The position numbers and the translations under genes were made by a program. Shown piece by piece: positions 23,421 through 34,967 of a DNA stretch of 64,000 nucleotides; position 1 is the stretch's first letter, and each line of letters begins with the position of its first letter. Origin of the DNA: Cryptomeria japonica (taxonomy: Eukaryota > Streptophyta > Pinopsida > Cupressales > Cupressaceae). The notes under the pieces are model-generated. The model was not told where the DNA came from. It saw only the letters and a program-made list of their open reading frames with translations, and searched no databases. The stretch lies in contig NC_081412.1 of NCBI RefSeq assembly GCF_030272615.1, forward strand, positions 684,640,583 through 684,704,582, written 5' to 3'.

Positions 23421-25334
23421 GAAGATCTTACAACCCCCCTTGCAGTTTGGATGATGAGTTGCCTTTAGTATGGAGAAAGTTTTGAAGATGTTTCTGGAGG
23501 CTTGTGGATGTTTTTTTTGGTCCACAACATTATTTATGATGTATGGTGGAATAATATAGCATCTTTAGGATTAAAGCTTGAACAAAGGGTAAAAGATGTA
23601 TGTTGGTTCTAGAAAGGACATAGATAGTTTGTGCTCTCAATATAGGTTCTTGATTAGAGGAAAGAGATGCCACATCATAGGTGAGGATCCCAAAGGACTA
23701 TAGAGGATTGATGAAATAGAAAGATGAAGAAGTTAAAATGATAGAAGAGGTTGTCTCTGTATAGGTTCTCCTAGAAGTAGATGTGTTGGGGTGAGTCCAA
23801 AAAGTGAATGAGTCAGAAGAAGAAGATTAACAAGGATATTGGTGGAGATTGTGGTCTGGAATGGAATCCGATGAGGGTAAGGAGAAAGCTACTAGAGATA
23901 AATTTGTAGAAGAGAGTCTAGAAAGATTCAAGAAGAAATAGGAGATATGAGGAAAAATATGTATAGATGACAAAATAAGTATAAGTAGTGGTACATAAGT
24001 TTAGGGGGATCTTTCAGAGCTCTACTCTTTCTTCCTAGATTGATGTAGTGGCTTCTCTCAAGGGAGTAGTGTGTGTTGCAATTATCAAAGTCTTATTGTC
24101 AAAACTACTCAAACAAAGAAGGGTTGAGACCCTTCATACCCTCAATGTATGACACTAGATTTCCTTTCACCATCTTCTTCCAAATAGTTTTATTTTGTTT
24201 GAAATTATCACACTTGTAATGGGATCTCCACCCATAGTTTTATTAGAGAAGCCAATAACAAGGATCATAAAGGGATTGCTAAAACCATCTTTAGGATAAT
24301 AATAATAGCTAAAGGTGGTTTTGAAGGAAATATTATAGCTTTCAATAGATTTAACAGAGGTTGATTTTATTTATTTAAATTATTTATTCGATGAATAATG
24401 TGAGTATATGAAATGGAATTTCAATATTTATGGATAATATGTTTTTTATTTATTTAAATAAATATGAGAAATTGGTTACTTCAATTAAATAATAAGAGTG
24501 AAAATTAATTAAATGATAATGAATATTGACAATGATAGAATGACAATGGAAGAAAATTTAGTGTCCACATTTCGCTACTCTTTGAGATGATGTTCAAAGT
24601 AACAAATTTGGCATTAATGAAAATGAGAATAGATAAGAAGAGTGCATTAGAAGATGAAAAAAATTATCATATTCCCTAGCATACCTAAGAGGAATGAATC
24701 AAAAGATGAATAATGTGATGATATGCTCCATTCAAGTGAAATATAAGGTAGATAATGATGTTCCCTTGAGAGATTGTTTGTACAAAAACTACATGAGTGA
24801 TCTCTTACAAGAATAAATATGAAGAAAAAGGTGAATGGGTCATAAAAAAATGAAAGAAAAATTAAGGAGAAATGAAGAGTTTGATAAAAGGAAAATTGAA
24901 CTGGCTTTGACAATACGATATGGTAATGAATGGATTAATGATCAGATTATAGATTTATTATGATGATGTATGGGTGATTGAATATTTTTAATACATTTAT
25001 TGTGTTAATATGTGGGGAGAAATTGTATTTAAATATACAAATCGATGTTATGCACTGGGGCATATAAAGATCAAGTTGACAATTAATCCAATATATGGAC
25101 TAACTCAAAAGAAATTATAATGAATTCTATGTTTGACCATACAAAAGTTGAGTAGAAAAGTTTGTAATGCTATAATGAATTCAATCAGCTACAACTATAA
25201 TTTCAAATCTCTAACACATGTCACTATACCCTCATTATGAATAAATTCACTAAATAACTTCCAACAATCTTGAGATGGACTAAAACCTCCATACTAAATA
25301 TGTCCAAACCCACTAAATTTATGAGAAACTAATT
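23421..25334. other. AT-rich intergenic stretch, no recognisable feature
   Basis: I find only short random-looking ORFs and AT-rich sequence, including TTTATTTAAATTATTTATT words near 24,370-24,460. There is no terminal repeat, domain motif or RNA gene that I can support. Confidence 0.5.
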
Positions 25335-25658
25335 GTAGACACCTAAAAGTTGCACAATAAATTAAGTCAATTTTATTCATTTAATTATCCCTATTTCTTC
25401 CAAGTAATTAAATTCAGATTTAATTAATATCCCTATTCTTCTAATTGAACATTAATGAAACTAAAGATTTATTGAACATTTCCCTTCTTCTATTTAAGCA
25501 TTTTAATTAAATTTATATTTAATTAAATCCCCCTTTCTAAGCCATTTAATTAAATTCACATTTAATTAAAATCCCCCTTCTAGCCATTTTTAATTAAATT
25601 AACATTTAATTAAAATCACCCACTTGCAGAATTAAAAATCACATTTAAAAAAGGGTAT
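25335..25658 (+). repeat. Start of a gypsy-type LTR, cut by element 1
   Basis: It starts TGTAGACACCTAAAAG, close to TGTAGACACTCAAAAT at the start of the gypsy LTRs at 31,265 and 42,214. It continues with alternating AATTAAAT and CCCTTCTT-type segments of the same style. It stops at the left terminal repeat of element 1 (25,659). The other part is probably 43,365-44,690. The join is an inference from matching style, not from a long overlap. Confidence 0.45.
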
Positions 25659-25682
25659 GTGCAGGATCATGGTGTGCCAAAA
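25659..25682 (+). repeat. Left terminal inverted repeat of element 1
   Basis: It starts GTGCAGGATCATGG. It pairs with 43,341-43,364 in inverted orientation with four mismatches, and the first 11 bases match exactly. Confidence 0.7.
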
Positions 25683-26520
25683 CAGGCCCTTAAGTGGCAA
25701 TGAAATTTCAGAAAATCAGAGTTATGCAACTTGACATGAAAATTTGAATAAGTTGTGAACATTATTTTTAAAATATGTAAGAAGAGAATATATAGAAAAT
25801 TGAATGTAATTTCTAAGCTACTAGTTGTTTTTCGGAAAAAAAAAATCCTATTTGATGAAAATTTCAAATTTCAATGGAGTGGTACTAAAATTTAAGGAAA
25901 AAAATAAGAAGTAGACGTATGTCTGACCACCCTAATCACAATCAAATCATAATATTTTTTTACAATATTTATAATATAAGTATTAAACTCATGTCCAGAT
26001 GTGACACATATTTTTTTTAAATTTTTTATAAATTAAATAATTATTTATGAATTTTTTACTACAGCTTTTCATAAATTCAGAAACTCCTATGTCTGACCAC
26101 TTTAACTTGGTCAAAACCTTATGAAATTTAATTTTTTTTACTTTTTCCCTATATTAGACGAAGCATAGGATGTGATGCATGTTTCGTATTCAAAAAATGT
26201 TATACCGTTTGAAAGTTATGAGTGTTTTTCAATCAGTATATCAATCAGGACTATTGTCAAAATTCAATTAGAAAATAAATAATAATTATTTATTAAAGTC
26301 AAAATAAGACAAGCCTTATATTGTTGGAAACCTAGGAACATCCTTAAAAAACCCTTTTTGTTTTATCAATTTTGGCTACAAAAAAAGTCGTCAGCCACCA
26401 GTGTAAAGTTTGGAAAATCAAGGAATACTGAAAAACACGTTTTTTCAGTTGACTTTCTAGGCTTGTCACTTCCAAGCCAAATACCAAAGCGTTTGCGAGA
26501 CGAAATTTGAAATTTGAAAG
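25683..26520. other. Non-coding left part of element 1
   Basis: AT-rich. TATGTCTGACCAC occurs twice (near 25,917 and 26,090). Near 26,447-26,490 the words GTTGACTTT and CCAAGCC mirror a similar pair near the right end (43,240-43,285, inverted), which supports this being the element's subterminal zone. No ORF is recognised. Confidence 0.45.
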
Positions 26521-26902
26521 TTTGACTACAAAAATCGGATATCCGATATAATCAGATATCCGATTTTAATATATAAATTTGTGGTCCCCAAAAATTTTCC
26601 TGTTGCTGCCTTTTATTTACTGAACTGCCACATTAATGGCGATGGCAAAAATCTGATATCCGATTTTATCTGATATTGGATTTTGTTAGTCATATTTTAG
26701 AGAGAGAGAGAAGGAGAGGGAGAGAGGGAGAAAGAGAGAGAGAGAGGGAGAGGGAGAGAGAGAGGGAGAGAGAGAGATTAGGGGAGAGGGGGAGAGAGAG
26801 AGAGAGACACACACACACACACACAAATTGTGTTGTTATGGGTCATATGTTGTCCTAAGAGGTCGTAAGACATAATATGACCCCTTAGAGATGGGTAGGG
26901 GG

Positions 26903-26959
<57 letters not shown>

Positions 26960-28410
26960 GAGAGAGGGAGGGAGGGGAGGGAAGGTAGAGAGAGATAAAG
27001 AGATTAGTGGAGAGAGAGAGGGAGAAAGAGAGAGAGATTAGGGGAGAGATTAGGGGAGAGAGAGATAGAGACATAGAGACAGAGGGAGAGAGATGGGGAG
27101 GCGGAAGGGAGAGAGAGAGATAGAGAGAGATTAGGGGAGAGAGAGATAGATGGAGAGATTAGGGGAGAGGGATAGAGAGAGAGTAGGGGAGAGAGAGAGA
27201 GAGAGAAGGAGAGGGAGAGAGAGATTAGGGGAGAGAGAGAGAGAGAGATTAGGGGAGAGAGGGAGAGAGAGAGATTAAGACATCATAGGACATCATGAAC
27301 CCTTATGACATTAAGACATCATGAAACCTTATGAGATTAGGGGAGAGAGAGAGAGATAGATTAAGACATCATGAACCCTTATGACCTCCTAGGACACCAT
27401 ATGACCCCTAATGACACCATATGACCTCTAACGACATGATTTGGTGTCTTAAGGGGTCCTATGGTGTCATTAGGGGTCATATGGTGTCCATAGGCGTCAT
27501 ATGGTGTCGTAGGACGCCATATGACCCCTTAAGACACCAAATTGTCTGTTATGGGTCATATGTTGTCCTAAGGGGTCATAAGACACCATATGACCAAAAT
27601 ATGGTGTCATTAGGGGTTTAATGGTGTCCTAAGGGGTCATATGATGTCTTAAAGGGGTCATATGACACAATATGACCCATAACAACCAAATATGGTGTCT
27701 TAAGGGGTCATATGGTGTCATAAGTGGTTGTAGGACACCATATGACCGAAAGCGACCCAATATGGTGTCATAACAGGTCGTATGGTGTCTCAAGACACCA
27801 TATGACCCCTATGGACACCATAGGACCCCTTAAGACACCAAATCATGTCGTTAGGGGTCATATGGTGTCCCATGAACCCTTATGATCTCTTAGGACACCA
27901 TATTGGGTCACTTTGGGTCATATTGTGTCCTAAGGGGTCATATTATGTCCTAAGGGCTAACGACACCATAGGATCCCTTAAGACACCAAATCATGTCATA
28001 AGGGGTCATATTATGGCCTACGACCCCTTAGGACACAATATGACCCCTAATGACACAATTGCCCCTTAAGACATCAAATCATGTTGTTAGGGGTCATATT
28101 GTGTCTTACGGGGTTGTAGGAAACAACATGACCCCTAACGACATGATTTGGTGTCTTAAGGGGTCCTATGGTGTTGTTAGGGGTCATATGGTGTCTTAAG
28201 AGGTCATAAGGGTTCATGGGACACCATATGACCCCTTAGGACACCATATGACCCCTAACGACATGATTTGGTGTCTTAAGGGGTCCTATGGTGTCCCAAG
28301 ACACCATATGACCCCTAACAACACCATAGGACCCCTTAAGACACCAAATTGTGTCGTTAGGGGTCATATGGTCTCTCTCTCTCTCTCCCCCTCCCTCTCT
28401 CTCTCTCTAT

Positions 28411-28467
<57 letters not shown>

Positions 28468-28634
28468 TCTCTTTCTCTAAAATATGATTAATAAAATCCA
28501 ATATCCAATTTAATCGGATATCAAATTTTTGCCATGTGGCAGTTTACTCAATAAATGGCAGCAACGGGAAAAATTTTGGGGACCACAAATTTTTGTACTA
28601 AAATTGGATATCTGATTTGAGTACAAAAAACCAA
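26521..28634. repeat. Large inverted repeat: unique arms, GA/CT tracts and a palindromic satellite core
   Basis: The arm 26,521-26,712 (GATATCCGAT words, GTGGTCCCCAAAA, TGCTGCC, CTGCCACAT, ATCATATTTTAGAGA) recurs inverted at about 28,476-28,634 with high similarity. Inside the left arm is a long GA-rich microsatellite (about 26,697-27,280, with an AC run at 26,807-26,824). Inside the right arm is a CT-rich one (28,374-28,478), which is also complementary. Between them (about 27,281-28,373) is a mosaic of GGGGTCATATGGTGTC and its complement in both orientations. The whole block can fold back on itself. Confidence 0.8.
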
Positions 28635-28810
28635 GAAAAAAAGGGTTTGTGGGCCATTTTGTAGATTCCAATGGCCCACAGTCTGCATATTCTGTTTTCT
28701 ATCGAGGATCACGGGTTTTCAAATAGCTAGAGACAAATTTGTGCTTTTGGGAGATTCTTAAAGTGAAAACTTACATTGTCAATCACGAAGGAGCATATGT
28801 GTAGAGGGAA

Positions 28811-29425
28811 ATGGGGAGTAGTAGTCATCGGAAGTCTAAATGCAAAAGAAAACTTTCAAATGACCAAATTGAATTGTATAGAGAAAGAGATAGAGAATGT
28901 CATAGAAGGAGAAGGCAAGGTATGTTAAATATTGCTAATGTTACTTCAATTGAAGAGGAAATTGAAAATGAAAATGTAGATTTTGAAAGTGATAATGAAA
29001 ATGCTCAACATGTGGAAAATTTTGACATAGGAGGTGAAAATGTGGAAAACTTTAACATTGAAGGTGGAATTGCTCAACCAAGTGAACCATTTGTAACACC
29101 TAATTACTTTAGAAATGAAGACCCTCTCATGGATGAAAGACAAATTCCAAATCCAAGACCTTCAAGAACCCCAAAATGGTTATTTGAAATTGATAAGAAC
29201 ATTATTGTGAATCTTGAAGGCAAGAGGTCAACATGAACTGTTCGGTTGTGGGCTACACAACTTTTCAACCAAAATTTTAGCAATAAGACATTGACCGAGC
29301 AATGCCAACTCTTTATTCAATTGCTAAAGATGATAAAGATGAGACCATTGCTAAACAAATTGAAGATTCGTATGAACAAGTATATGAAACTGTCAATCTA
29401 TGTCTAGACATGTATAATCACTATA
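28811..29425 (+). pseudogene. Truncated transposase-like gene of element 1
   Basis: The start at 28,811 opens a basic N-terminus (KSKCKRKLSNDQIELYRERD, then RRRRQ) followed by an acidic EEEIENENVDFE tract. This matches in layout the N-terminus of the protein coded at 63,282-60,264 (KNVTLEEREAKNAKKREG, then KRKLNTIEEE). Later blocks also correspond: RTPKWLFEIDKNIIVN with RKPKYLIDIDANVLK, and CQLFIQLLKMIKMRP with CQLFVEMMRNLKFRP. A TGA at 29,234-29,236 and a frameshift near 29,310 (then AKQIEDSYEQVYETVN) break it. The catalytic part is absent, so the gene is cut after roughly 200 codons. Confidence 0.65.
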
Positions 29426-29468
29426 AGTTATTTAAACTATTCATTCAATCATATTTGCATTCAATTAC

Positions 29469-30855
29469 CTTTCCCTTGTCTCCAACTGCACTACCAGATC
29501 CTAAATCACACTGCCCCGCACTCGTGCTGCTTGTGCCCTACAAGAGTAAAATAAGATATACATGCAAGTTACTACATAATCTAATCAATACCAATATAAA
29601 TGATGAGCATGTATGTACAATAAAATACAAACGAATAGGTGCAATAATATATGTACCGTCAAGCTATCAAGGCCAAATGAAATGGTTGACAAGGTGCCCT
29701 CTTGAATCTGTCTCAACTCATCCTCGGTCATCAACTATTAAATAGACCATGGAAATAAAAATTAGTACTTAATATTATCTAATTTATAAATATTTAATTA
29801 AAATAGAACATGAACTGTGAAAATACAAATCTTACCACTACATCATCAATGTATGATGACGGTGCCTCCTCACCTCTAGCATGTGAGGACTCCCTAGGGT
29901 ATCCTCCAATCTATGTAATAACATTTGGTACATCATGCATCTCATGCACCTCATAATCTGCACTGTCCATAGGAGGATCGATGGGCTGTCCAACTGGACC
30001 CAAGCATACGTGCCCACACATGATACAACTATGGGGCACCCATATGTGTGGAGTCGAGGATGACCAGTCAACGCCACCAGATGCACCGCTACCATCAAGA
30101 GTAGGCTGAGCTACTGACGCAGCCTGAGAAACCAAAAGTCTACTCAAAGAGTGAATATCCGATATGGTCCATGAAGCCACCTCACAAATGATATCAGGAT
30201 GCTGCACTGTAGGTGGGGGATCAACAAGAGGAGGGGGGACATATGGGCCCTGGACTACTCTGACTGTCCCAGGTCTATTTTGGGGCATACCTAAACCTAC
30301 ACCCTAGAAAGGTTGGATGTCAAAGTAGTTCACATGTTTGTGTAAAACAAACTCAACATACAATTTTTTTATGAAATAGAAGGGGATATCAAGATTGTTG
30401 TTCAGTGGTTTGTTAAAAACCATCCACCAATGATCCCAAAAGTTTTTCACAATCCCATCATTTGTGCACCATTTAATAGAAAGTTTTATTTTTTTGGGAT
30501 CTAGGGGCTGACCAGTACGGGGATTGACAAACAATGAGGTGATTTTGGCTTTGGATATCTTGAGATCCTTGATATCCTTATACGACAAGCCATCTGCATA
30601 TTTTTCCCTCATAGAATCTCTCCACAAAAGGGAGGCATTGTGCTCCTCAGTAATGGTTTCCATACTTTTTATGATTGATGTGAGAGGATCAAACATTGGG
30701 TTTAGATGAGGGATCTTATGATATACTTCTGCAATCCCCCTCAATTCATTCAAATTTTGTGCAATCAAATCCTGAATTGGGGGGGGGGGGTTTGGCAAAT
30801 GAGGGTTTGGTTGTTGCAGTTGTGTTTGGTCAGTGTTTTCATTGTTATCTCCCAT
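29469..30855 (-). pseudogene. Companion gene of element 1 (NFWD-WWMVF family), three visible exons
   Basis: The ATG at 30,855 (MGDNNENTD) is preferred over an upstream in-frame ATG at 30,897. Exon 1 (30,855-29,836) has a Pro-rich N-terminus, a helical middle, and a core at codons about 150-183 reading NDGIVKNFWDHWWMVFNKPL, then YFIKKLYVEFVLHKHVNYFD. Two in-frame TAG codons (30,301-30,303, and near 29,910 after PNVIT) stand where Gln would fit. Exon 1 ends at a GTAAG donor (29,835). Probable exon 2 is 29,734-29,657 (LMTEDELRQIQEGTLS) and exon 3 is 29,537-29,469, both with AG and GT borders. The core aligns with the gene at 53,771-55,704. Function is unknown; it may be an accessory protein of the element. 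No catalytic motif is recognised. Confidence 0.6.
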
Positions 30856-31059
30856 TTTTAACTTAATTGAATGTAAAAAATTAAATTTAGTTAACAAATT
30901 TAAACAATTAGGTATTTGATTTTAAAAAACCTAGTTTTCATGAAAAAAACCATATTTTCAATGAAAAATCAAATAAACATTAACAAAAAATACAAAAAAT
31001 GAATGAAAGTGATTCAAAACAATAAAATTCTTACCTCTAAATCTATTTTCTAGCAATTG

Positions 31060-31264
31060 TCAAAACAATGGATATCGGGTGCAACGGATATCGGATTTTG
31101 ATGAAATCGCATGGCCCGTGAGTTAAAAATGACTCACGGGTTGTCACTGTCGAAATATAAAAGTCTCATAAAATTGGATATCCGATTTTTAAACATAAAT
31201 TATTTTTTAATAACAAATATAATATAATATAATAGTATATTCTATAATACGTATTATATAATAT
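31060..31264. repeat. Palindromic motifs and AT-rich tract beside the gypsy insertion
   Basis: Several GGATATC(C/G)G(A/G) words occur here. A 9-bp stem CCCGTGAGT/ACTCACGGG around an 8-base loop lies at about 31,108-31,142. An AT-only tract (31,195-31,264) continues on the other side of the gypsy element (43,033-43,160), which shows that the gypsy inserted into it. Confidence 0.6.
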
Positions 31265-32083
31265 TGTAGACACTCAAAATTGTCATGTCTAATTAAATAA
31301 ATATTTTATTTATTTAATTATCTAAGCCTAATTCTTCTATTAATTAGATAAATCTTTATTTATTTAATTCATTCATTTATCCTCTTCTAGCCTTATTTCT
31401 CATTTAAATAAATACATTTATTTATTTAAATTATCCCTTTCCTAAATTAAATAAATATTTTATTTATTTAATTGTCCTACTTCTTCTATTAATTAAATAA
31501 ATTTTTATTTATTTAATTAATTCATTAGCCTTTTCTACACATGACACATGTCATTCATCTCTTAATTCATACACTACCTACCTCTTTCATTATTTTGGTA
31601 TTTCTTTTACCTACCCTCTAATCCTAGCCGACCTCTCTTTTTACACCTCTCAATCTTAACCCTCCATTTCTCATTGTGTCTTCTATTTAAGGAGATGCTT
31701 TCTTCATTGTCAAACCCTAATGCCTAATGACATATCCTAATAACATATCCTAATGACAGAGGCTAATGACTAATTTTGGAGTACTTGGCTACACTACGAT
31801 CCTACTTGCAACCACATTTCGTTCTTTGTTGAGCTCTTGTGCATACAAAAATCTGAGAGCAAGTATATCAAGCAAGATCAATGGAGATAGGAAGAATGGA
31901 GATCAAAACCCTATTGGACATGTGATGGTATAATCTTTGTGATTTTGATTTATATTTGCATTGTCTTAGGTTATCTTCATATGTTATGGTGGATCTTTGT
32001 TGATTGTTAGGCTAGGGTTTAGTGGTTGAATTCATTTAGCCTTTCAATATTGTTATCATTGTTATCCATTTTCACCATAAACA
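31265..32083 (+). repeat. Gypsy 5' LTR (819 bp)
   Basis: It starts TGTAGACACTC and ends CCATAAACA. The first 240 bases alternate AAATAAAT-rich and CTTCT-rich segments. A TATA-like TATTTAAGG lies near 31,684. CCTAATGACATATCCTAA-type repeats stand near 31,720-31,760. The LTR promoter drives the plus-strand transcript. Confidence 0.95.
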
Positions 32084-32085
32084 TT

Positions 32086-32103
32086 TTGGCACGCCCGGTG
32101 GGA
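32086..32103 (+). promoter_or_regulatory. Gypsy primer-binding site
   Basis: TTGGCACGCCCGGTGGGA lies two bases inside the 5' LTR. A GC-rich tract of this style at this position is typical of plant gypsy primer sites. I do not assign the tRNA. Confidence 0.75.
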
Positions 32104-32242
32104 CATGGATTTTTCTTAGATCTATGTTTTTTTGCAGATTTTTCTAACCCTATATTGCTATTTTGTAAAACAATTTGGAGAATAACCTTGTGCAGCTAGG
32201 GTTTTGGACACAAAATCAAGATCTTGGAGAGATTCGATCATA

Positions 32243-33090
32243 TCTCATAAATGGCTTCGAAATTTTGCACCAAATTTTTTTTGCAGGTTGAAGAAAGTAT
32301 CAGGAGCTCCCAATCCAAAATTCAGAATTTTTGGAGGAAATTTTAAATTTTTAAGAATTTTTTATGATTTTTCATAAAAAATTTATTTTGAGAGCAAATG
32401 AGAGAATTTTTCAGATTTTCTTACATTTTTGGAAATCTCTCATAATTATACACAAGATCTGTTCTTTGTGAATTTAATTTTGATGCAAAATATTTCCCTA
32501 AAAATCAGATCTTTAAAAATTAGGGTTTTTATTTATTTTGATCAGATCTCACAAACGGCTTTGAATTTTTCCATAAAATTTTTTGTCTAGGTCGGGAATA
32601 GTATCAGAAAGATTTAGTAAAAATTTCAGATTTTTTGGATCGAGTTTGCATTTTATATGAATTTTTTATGATTTTTCATAAAAAATTAATTTTGAGAGCA
32701 AATTAGCGAATTTTTTGGATTTTATTACATTTTTGGAAATCTATCAGAATTATACACAGGATCTATTCTTTGTAATTTTAAATTTGATGCAAAATCATTC
32801 TTAAAAAATCAGATCTTTGAAAATTAGGGTTTTACATTATTTTACTCATATCTCACAAACTGCTTGTATTTGTTGCAGGAAATTTTTTGTGCAAGTTTGG
32901 AAGACCATAAAGACTCTCCAGTAAAAATTTCAGATTTTTTGGATCGATTTTACATTTTATATGAATTTTTTATGATTTTTCATAAAAAATTAATTTTTGG
33001 AGCAAATTAGCAAATTTTTTGGATTTTCTTACATTTCTGGAAATATCTTAAAATTTTACAGGTGGTCCTTTTTTATGATGAATCAGGTCT
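32243..33090 (+). repeat. Three tandem 305-bp repeats in the gypsy leader
   Basis: Units start at TCTCA(T/C)AAA near 32,243, 32,547 and 32,852 (periods 304 and 305). Each contains TTTTTATGATTTTTCATAAAAAA, itself a near palindrome, and GATTTT(C/A)TTACATTT(T/C)TGGAAAT. The copies are diverged from one another while the LTRs are nearly identical, so the duplication predates this insertion. Confidence 0.85.
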
Positions 33091-34967
33091 TTGAATTGGT
33101 CAATAAAACGCATTATTGAAGGCCCCTATTTCATAAAGTCTTTTGGATCTAAAATTTACCTAACTTGTGTGCTTGCAGGAAGGGGTGATCATTTGAAACA
33201 ATCCAAACTACTAATAAATCTTTGTTGCAGGTCCTTGGCAAGTTTTTTTGGATTTTTATTGTGTGCCTTTTTTTCATAGACTAGCAAACACTTCAATTGG
33301 TGCACTAAAATTGAATCATTGTCTTTTGTGTCTTGAGCAATAGGCTCTTTTTGTTTAATCTTTAGAGGGCCTGTCTTCCTGTGTGGTCATTAGGACTACT
33401 AGTGAGAAGAGAACGACCCAAGTGGTAGCGAGGAAAACCCACCTCATCCAAACCACTATAATCAAATGTATTCATGGTGAAAACTATGAATAACGTGTGC
33501 TGATTAGTTCATACCGACACTATGTCTCCCCATAAACCCGTTTGATCAAATTTATTTGATCATTTGTAGGGCGTAACCCCTACCGGCTGGGAGCCTTCTG
33601 TATTTACAGAGCTGAAAGTGCCGCATGTATGGCCACACGAGCGGATGCCCTTACTAGCACCTCTTTGTTTTAGAAGCCCAAATCCTTCTAGTTGTTGGGG
33701 CAGGAGGTCGAACCTCTGGTAGCGGCCCACACACATACGGTTCTTAGTAGAGATACAAAGTTCGCCATGGGGAGTTTTCATGGGGACTGATGCTTGGCTG
33801 ACCCGAGAAGTGAGTGCCGAGGGTGGAGCCAGTGAGGTCAAGCATCTAAGTATCCGCTCTGAATAGCGTAGCCTCGGGGGTAAAACCCCATGTGGGATCA
33901 ACAACTATTGTCTTGGCCAGCCCTAAGATTTGTGCTTATCTTATGATAAACATTCAAACACTCAAAAATAAAACAGCAAAACATTGTGTCTTTTGTGTCT
34001 TCAAGTGTATGCAAAACAATTTCACATCAAACAACACACTTTCTTGGAGTCATTTTGGAGTCTAAACACTAGCAAACATTGAGTTCTCATCAACACTGTG
34101 TCCTCTTGTCACGAAAAATAGTCGAACAATCAGATTTGGTCACAGCAAAACAAATTCACAGATAGGAAAGAGTGCACTAAGGTTACAGAAACGTGTCTGT
34201 GTCTGTTCAAACCGCGTCTGTGTCGGATAAACGCGTATGTGAAGTATAGAATAGCGTCTGTGTTTTTATCAGCGTCTGTGTCGAACAGAGACACGTCTGT
34301 TTCTGGAAATTGCGTCTGTGAAGTATACAGGAGCGTCTGTGTCCACAATTGCAAAAACTGTTACAGTCCCAGCAAACATCAACAGGAAAATCTCAGAATC
34401 ACGTCTGTGTTTAACAGAGTAGCGTCTGCGTCTTAAAACCGCGTCTGTGAAGTATACAGAGGCGTCTGTGTCAGGATTTGGAAAAATTTCACAGTCCAAC
34501 AAACAAAAGAAAATCAGTTTCGGCATACTTGAGCTTCTTAGGTTGTCTCTTCAGGTTTCATCTAGCATTCAGCCTGTTCTAAGGTCTTACACAGTCCATC
34601 ATTGCTTCATACCTCATTTTACATTCATACTTGTCTAAACTTGAGTCAAAAGGTCACTTGCTTGTCCTCATCATACTTTGTCAACACATTACATACTACT
34701 GCACTTTGCTAAGTGGTCCCTCATCAAGGTTTCTTACCTTTGGGTCTCATTTGGTCTTACTTAGAGTCAAGGTCAGCTTACCTCATCAAGAGAAACTATC
34801 CTCTCTTTGGAAGTCACACCTACTCTACTACTTACATACTTGGTCTTACACTTTGGACATTGCAAGTACACCTCAAGATTCATTTACACTCCATACAACT
34901 CTTGGTCTTCCATACTCTTTTCATATTTTTCATCTAGTCTCTCACATATTGGTCAAACACCTAGTTC
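33091..34967 (+). other. Rest of gypsy 5' untranslated leader
   Basis: A long region between primer site and gag without a family-type ORF. It contains a GC-richer part (33,370-33,910), then a cluster of GCGTCTGTG words (34,188-34,470), then a pyrimidine-rich stretch up to the gag ATG at 34,968. Short ORFs seen here lack domains. Confidence 0.6.
34188..34470 (+). repeat. Cluster of about a dozen GCGTCTGTG motifs
   Basis: The 9-base word GCGTCTGTG and one-base variants recur about twelve times in 280 bp, irregularly spaced. The longer phrase GTGAAGTATA accompanies it three times (near 34,229, 34,318 and 34,447). The spacing is not fixed, so this is not a simple tandem array. A protein- or RNA-binding role in packaging or translation is speculation. 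Confidence 0.8.

Noticed and set aside
26676-27074. Long Arg/Glu (plus strand) or Ser/Leu (minus strand) ORFs
   Set aside because: They are translations of the GA/CT microsatellite and have no protein character beyond the dinucleotide repeat.
27281-28373. CRISPR-like array
   Set aside because: Units are short, occur in both orientations, have no unique spacers of constant length, and the context is a plant transposon.
33560-33904. 114-codon minus-strand ORF in the gypsy leader
   Set aside because: It has no family motif and lies in the GC-richer leader segment; there is no evidence for transcription in that direction.
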